From Actinomyces gaoshouyii (GTDB taxonomy: Bacteria > Actinomycetota > Actinomycetes > Actinomycetales > Actinomycetaceae): DNA of 64,000 nucleotides. The stretch is from assembly GCF_002072175.1 (NCBI RefSeq), contig NZ_MVIV01000002.1, positions 248,001-312,000 on the forward strand. Direction: 5' to 3'. Both the position numbers and the translations under genes were made by a program. Positions 60,789 to 64,000 of this stretch are shown here, piece after piece (within the stretch, counting starts at the first letter, position 1; each line of letters starts with the position of its first letter). The notes under the pieces are model-generated. The model worked only from the letters and a program-made list of their open reading frames with translations, ran no database searches and was not told where the DNA came from.

Positions 60789-61742
60789 ATGACAATCGCG
60801 ACATCGCCCGAGCCCCTCCGTATCGCCATTCTCGCTGGTGGCCTCAGCCATGAGAGGGACGTGTCCCAGCGCTCAGGGAACCGTGTGGCGCAAGTGCTCC
60901 GTCACCTCGGCCACAGCGTCATCGTCCTCGACGTGGATGCCCGCATGATCTCCTCGCTGCGCGCCTTCGGCCCTGATGTCGTGTGGCCACTGGTTCACGG
61001 TGGACACGGAGAGGATGGCGGACTCCAGAATGTGCTCATCGGCCTTCAGCTTCCCTATGTCGGCACGCACTCCGACGGGTGCCAGCGGGCCTCATTCAAG
61101 CCGACGGCCAAGGCCACTGTACGTACCGGGGGTGTTCTCACCCCTGACTCACTCACTCTTCCCAAGGACTACTTCGCCCAGATGGGTGCCCAGGAAGTCC
61201 TCGGTATGGTCACCGATCACCTTGGGCTCCCAGTGGTGGTGAAGCCTCATCAGGGCGGCTCAGGGCTCGGTGTCTCTCTTGCCTCGAATGCGGATCAGCT
61301 CCGCTCCGCGATGGTGGGTTGCTTCGCTTACGACGAGCGGGCGCTCATCGAGAAGTATGTTGCCGGTACTGAGGTCGCGGTATCCGTTGTTGACACCGGT
61401 TCGGGTCCACGTGCGCTCCCACCGGTGGAAGTCTCCTCCGAGGGGGCTTACGACTTCGACGCCCGCTACAACCCCGGCAGGTCCGAGTACTTCGTTCCCG
61501 CGCGGCTCTCGGAGGCGGCCATTGAACGACTCAAGGAGACCGCCATCATCGTCCACACGACGTTGGGGCTTGGCCACGTCTCCAGGACCGATCTCATTCT
61601 CGATGAGGCAGGAACATCTTGGTTCATCGACGTCAATGTCACTCCGGGCATGACTGAGACGAGCCTCCTCCCATTCGCCGCTGAGGCGGATGGCGACCTT
61701 CCCAACCTCTACGACGCACTCGTGCACGCACCGCTCCTCTAG
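60789..61742 (+). CDS. D-alanine--D-alanine ligase-like ATP-grasp protein
   Basis: 317 aa. Ddl features: LRIAILAGGLSHERDVSQRSG at the start, VHGGHGEDGGLQNVLIGLQLPYVGT, VVKPHQGGSGLGVSLA (ATP binding), VEVSSEGAYDFDARYNPGRSEY and FIDVNVTPGMTETSLLPFAA. It may be the second D-Ala-D-Ala ligase or a related dipeptide ligase; some catalytic positions are shifted (VNVTPGMTE where Ddl has VNTLPGMT). Linked to the aminotransferase, so a joint role in D-amino-acid or dipeptide chemistry is possible. Confidence 0.8.
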   Translation: MTIATSPEPLRIAILAGGLSHERDVSQRSGNRVAQVLRHLGHSVIVLDVDARMISSLRAFGPDVVWPLVHGGHGEDGGLQNVLIGLQLPYVGTHSDGCQRASFKPTAKATVRTGGVLTPDSLTLPKDYFAQMGAQEVLGMVTDHLGLPVVVKPHQGGSGLGVSLASNADQLRSAMVGCFAYDERALIEKYVAGTEVAVSVVDTGSGPRALPPVEVSSEGAYDFDARYNPGRSEYFVPARLSEAAIERLKETAIIVHTTLGLGHVSRTDLILDEAGTSWFIDVNVTPGMTETSLLPFAAEADGDLPNLYDALVHAPLL

Positions 61743-61760
61743 CAATCCCTCCTCGACGGC

Positions 61761-61800
61761 TGATCGCCCCGGCGCGCCTTATCGCGCGCCGGGGCGATCA
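61761..61800 (+). terminator. terminator of the ddl-like gene
   Basis: TGATCGCCCCGGCGCGC (61761-61777), loop CTTATC, then the exact complement to 61800. It starts 18 bases after the stop codon. Confidence 0.85.
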
Positions 61801-61832
61801 CTTCGTCCGAGGCATCTCGCCGTCGACCAGAG

Positions 61833-61848
61833 CGTTTCACGTGAAACA
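61833..61848. other. parS site 5
   Basis: CGTTTCACGTGAAACA: 15/16 match to consensus, with the invariant GTTTCACGTGAAAC core. Confidence 0.92.
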
Positions 61849-61903
61849 CATCGACGGCCGTCGGGCCTGCGGTGACATCAGGCAACTTTCTCGCGGGCCG
61901 GCT

Positions 61904-61919
61904 TGTTTCACGTGAAACC
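61904..61919. other. parS site 6
   Basis: TGTTTCACGTGAAACC: 15/16 match, intact core. Confidence 0.92.
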
Positions 61920-61944
61920 GCCTCCTCGACGCATGGGAGAGCAT

Positions 61945-61960
61945 TGTTTCACGTGAAACG
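61945..61960. other. parS site 7
   Basis: TGTTTCACGTGAAACG: 15/16 match, intact core, 41 bases from site 6. Confidence 0.92.
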
Positions 61961-62012
61961 ACCGAAGTCAGCTTCCGGGGTCAACGGCGCATCATTGTCC
62001 GGCCTCGTCCCC

Positions 62013-62028
62013 TGTTTCACGTGAAACA
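62013..62028. other. parS site 8
   Basis: TGTTTCACGTGAAACA: perfect. It directly abuts the parB terminator hairpin at 62029. Confidence 0.95.
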
Positions 62029-62063
62029 GTCGCGCCGCCAATCGAGAGGATTGGCGGCGCGAC
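62029..62063. terminator. terminator of parB
   Basis: GTCGCGCCGCCAATC (62029-62043), loop GAGAG, and the exact complement to 62063. It lies 27 bases past the parB stop. Confidence 0.8.
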
Positions 62064-62089
62064 GATCGAGCGGTCGAGTCGAAAGGCCT

Positions 62090-63553
62090 TCAGACCTCGT
62101 CAAGCGAGGTACCCGGTGCGAGGGCCTCGACCAGACGGGCAAGATCATCCTCACCCGCGAACTCGATAGTGATCTTTCCCTTCTTGACGCCTCGAACCAC
62201 TTTCACCCGGGTGTCGAAGGCATCCGAGAGCCGAGTGGAGAGCGCGGGGAGGGGAAGTGAGCGACTGCGCTGAGGACTCGGCTTCGCAGCAGTGGCGGGT
62301 TCGTCGTGAAGCGCGACGAGCTCCTCCGTTGCTCGCACGGAGAGGCCCTCGGAAACGATCCGCTCGGCGAGGGTCTCCATCGCATCATGGTCCGGCAGCC
62401 CGAGGAGGGAGCGGGCGTGCCCTGCGCTGAGAACCCCGGCGGCGAGCCGGCGCTGCACGGTACCGGGCAGCTTCATGAGGCGCAGGGTGTTGGAAATCTG
62501 AGAGCGTGAGCGCGCGATCCTCCGCGAGAGCTCAGCATGAGTGCAGCCGAAGTCCTCCAGGAGCGCCTGATACGCCGCGGCTTCTTCCAGGGGATTCAGT
62601 TGAACGCGGTGGAGATTCTCCAGCAGGGCATCGCGGAGCAGATCCTGATCGTCGGTATAGCGGACAATCGCAGGAATCGTCTCAATACCAGCATGCTTGG
62701 AAGCGCGCAAACGGCGCTCACCCATGATGAGTTCGTAGCGTGTGCCTTCCTCATCATCAATGCGGCGAACGACGATCGGCTGGAGGAGCCCGACCTCCTT
62801 GATGGAGGAGGCGAGTTCTTCGATATCCTCCTCATCGAAGACCTGTCGTGGCTGCCTCGGGTTGGGCGAGATGAGCTCCACAGGAAGCTCCGCGAAGGTC
62901 GCTCCTGGAACCGGGACGAGCCCGCTGGGATCCTCTCCCTGCCCGTCGTCGTCGCCGCTCTCACTGGGAATCGGCATCGAGCCACCATTCTCGACGACCT
63001 CCTCCTCAGCCACCACGTCCTGTGGCTCAGCGGCATTGACATCACCAGGCTGGGGAGGCGCCGCATCAGTGTTCTTCACAGCGGGAGTGTCAGTTTCACG
63101 TGAAACCGATGTCTTCCCAGAACCGGAGTCCTTCTGAGCGGTTTCACGTGAAACACCGTCGACGGCCTTCGCCGCCTTCTTCTCGATCTCGCTCGCCGGC
63201 CGCCTCGCCGCGACGCTCGTGCGCGCCTCCGTGGTCTCCACGGGCTGCCGACTCCGATTACCCGAGCCCTTCCGCCCATTCTTCGAGGCCCTCTTCGACG
63301 GGGCGAGGAGAGTGGCGGCGATATCCGCCGAAGTGTGTGCGGCGTGCCCGGATACCGTGGATTCCTCCACGGTGCCGGGCTCCTTCTCGCCATCTCCGAT
63401 ATTCGCCTTCACGCCGTCGTCCGCCTTGGTGACGCGAGCGGCGCGCCCTTCGGGGAAGAAGACATCTGTGGGGCGCCTGGCGGGCGCCTCCGCCTGGGCC
63501 TCCGGGATGAGGGCCTGCAGCCCGCGACCGAGTCCGCGCTTCTTCTGCGCCAT
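62090..63553 (-). CDS. parB: chromosome-partitioning protein ParB
   Basis: 487 aa. CTP-dependent DNA clamp that loads at parS. N-terminal ParA-interacting motif [15 protein letters not shown]; ~190 residues of charged low-complexity sequence, unusually long for ParB; then the CTPase/ParB-N domain ([53 protein letters not shown]), the central helix-turn-helix ([31 protein letters not shown]) and the C-terminal dimer domain. The linker contains two VSRET peptides, each coming from a parS site in frame. Six bases separate it from parA. Confidence 0.95.
   Translation of the reverse strand: MAQKKRGLGRGLQALIPEAQAEAPARRPTDVFFPEGRAARVTKADDGVKANIGDGEKEPGTVEESTVSGHAAHTSADIAATLLAPSKRASKNGRKGSGNRSRQPVETTEARTSVAARRPASEIEKKAAKAVDGVSRETAQKDSGSGKTSVSRETDTPAVKNTDAAPPQPGDVNAAEPQDVVAEEEVVENGGSMPIPSESGDDDGQGEDPSGLVPVPGATFAELPVELISPNPRQPRQVFDEEDIEELASSIKEVGLLQPIVVRRIDDEEGTRYELIMGERRLRASKHAGIETIPAIVRYTDDQDLLRDALLENLHRVQLNPLEEAAAYQALLEDFGCTHAELSRRIARSRSQISNTLRLMKLPGTVQRRLAAGVLSAGHARSLLGLPDHDAMETLAERIVSEGLSVRATEELVALHDEPATAAKPSPQRSRSLPLPALSTRLSDAFDTRVKVVRGVKKGKITIEFAGEDDLARLVEALAPGTSLDEV
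63092..63107. other. parS site 9, inside parB
   Basis: AGTTTCACGTGAAACC with intact 14-base core. On the coding strand it is read V-S-R-E-T in the low-complexity linker of ParB. Confidence 0.9.
63140..63155. other. parS site 10, inside parB
   Basis: GGTTTCACGTGAAACA with intact core, 48 bases from site 9 and in the same reading frame, again encoding V-S-R-E-T. Confidence 0.9.
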
Positions 63554-63559
63554 CTGTGC

Positions 63560-64000
63560 TCAGGCCTCCTTGGAATTGTTGTCCGCCGTGCCGGCGTCGT
63601 TGCTGTTGTCATTTCCCGTGATCCCCACGTCCTCGACCTCAGGGTTGTGGGAGCCCTCGGTGGCCTCACGAACCACACGCCGCATCTGCCATCCCTCGAT
63701 GCCGCGGTCGGCGATCTCCCAAGCGAGTCGCTTATAGGCGATGGCGCCTGAAGCACGTGGATCCCAGAACACCACGGGCGAGCCGAAGGAGGGGGCCTCC
63801 GCCACTCGAATCGAGCGCGGGATCTTCGTGTCGAGTGTGGCATCGGGGAAGTAGGTCCGCACTTCCGCCTCCACATCCCTGGCGAGAGTGGTGCGCCCAT
63901 CGAACATGGTCAGGACAATCATCGAGACCGCCAGGGCTGGGTTGTGAATCTCCGCGATCCGCTCGATGGAGCGGCTGAGCAGCGCCAAGCCCTCCAGGGC
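63560..64000 (-). CDS. parA: chromosome-partitioning ATPase ParA (C-terminal part, runs off the window)
   Basis: The last ~146 residues of a ParA/Soj ATPase. The sequence ALAVSMIVLTMFDGRTTLARDVEAEVRTYFP, then TKIPRSIRVAEAPSFGSPVVFWDPRASGAIAYKRLAWEI is typical of the family's C-terminal half. The Walker motifs lie beyond base 64000. A ~45-residue polar tail (ending NDAGTADNNSKEA) follows the fold. The 5' end is outside the window; no start is assigned. Confidence 0.93.
   Translation of the reverse strand, partial: ALEGLALLSRSIERIAEIHNPALAVSMIVLTMFDGRTTLARDVEAEVRTYFPDATLDTKIPRSIRVAEAPSFGSPVVFWDPRASGAIAYKRLAWEIADRGIEGWQMRRVVREATEGSHNPEVEDVGITGNDNSNDAGTADNNSKEA

Larger units (their letters stand above)
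61743..62089. other. centromere-rich intergenic region between convergent ddl-like and parB genes
   Basis: 347 bases with a terminator for the ddl-like gene, four parS sites and a terminator for parB. No gene. Confidence 0.8.

Noticed and set aside
1-64000. tRNA/rRNA genes, CRISPR arrays, prophage or IS transposases
   Set aside because: Reading for cloverleaf-like segments, regularly spaced repeats and transposase or integrase motifs revealed none. The 131-bp elements are the only candidate mobile DNA.

Overview
The window comes from the chromosome of a high-GC actinobacterium, most likely Actinomyces or a close relative (Actinomycetaceae). Supporting signs are the very high GC, many ATGA/GTGA-coupled genes, leaderless-type starts, a MurJ fused to a pseudokinase, a Rv3909-like DUF6049 protein, a DtxR-type iron operon, and a right-hand end with cca / NUDIX / DUF6049 / murJ / trxB / trxA ... 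parB / parA. That last order closely parallels the mycobacterial Rv3907c-Rv3918 block, so the replication origin should lie just beyond base 64000.

Layout. 0.35-1.6 kb: secreted CAP-domain protein with cell-wall-binding repeats. 2.1-7.3 kb: leftward run of amylosucrase-like GH13, Fic protein, Ogt, JetD-like nuclease (orphan Wadjet component) and a 56-aa ORF. 7.4-12.9 kb: AI-2 neighbourhood (AI-2E transporter, alpha/beta hydrolase, luxS, paralogous hydrolase, MTA/SAH nucleosidase) and a pyridoxal/HMP-type kinase. 13.1-21.9 kb: second CAP protein with a sortase-like tail, AspT-type transporter, copZ-copA copper operon, pseudokinase-flippase fusion. 22.1-24.9 kb: DUF559 protein bracketed by two direct copies of a 131-bp inverted-repeat element, then cycA. 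25-29.7 kb: DUF2079 membrane protein, paired crcB fluoride channels, DsbA-like oxidoreductase, ROK glucokinase. 29.8-34.9 kb: five-gene ferric-siderophore uptake operon. 34.9-38.3 kb: dnaB (preceded by DnaA boxes) and a divergent MATE pump. 38.6-43.0 kb: rpsF-ssb-rpsR-rplI and a class A PBP. 43.3-47.2 kb: pseudogene remnant, serC-serA, vapBC-type module. 47.4-57.5 kb: cca, then NUDIX-DUF6049-murJ translationally coupled, trxB, trxA. 57.7-64 kb: thrC, aminotransferase, D-Ala-D-Ala-ligase-like gene, parB and partial parA, with ten parS sites.

The most noteworthy signals are: (i) a family of four 130-131 bp elements with conserved terminal inverted repeats and mostly divergent interiors, two of which frame one gene as a cassette; (ii) a dense parS centromere cluster, including two sites inside parB where each encodes the peptide VSRET, and others forming the cores of terminator-like hairpins; (iii) an orphan, slightly altered JetD translationally coupled to an unknown 56-aa ORF; (iv) a compact AI-2 synthesis/possible export cluster; (v) a DnaA-box cluster at dnaB rather than at dnaA. 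No tRNA, rRNA, CRISPR array, transposase or prophage was seen. Function calls rest on motif reading and recollection of families; no database search was run.
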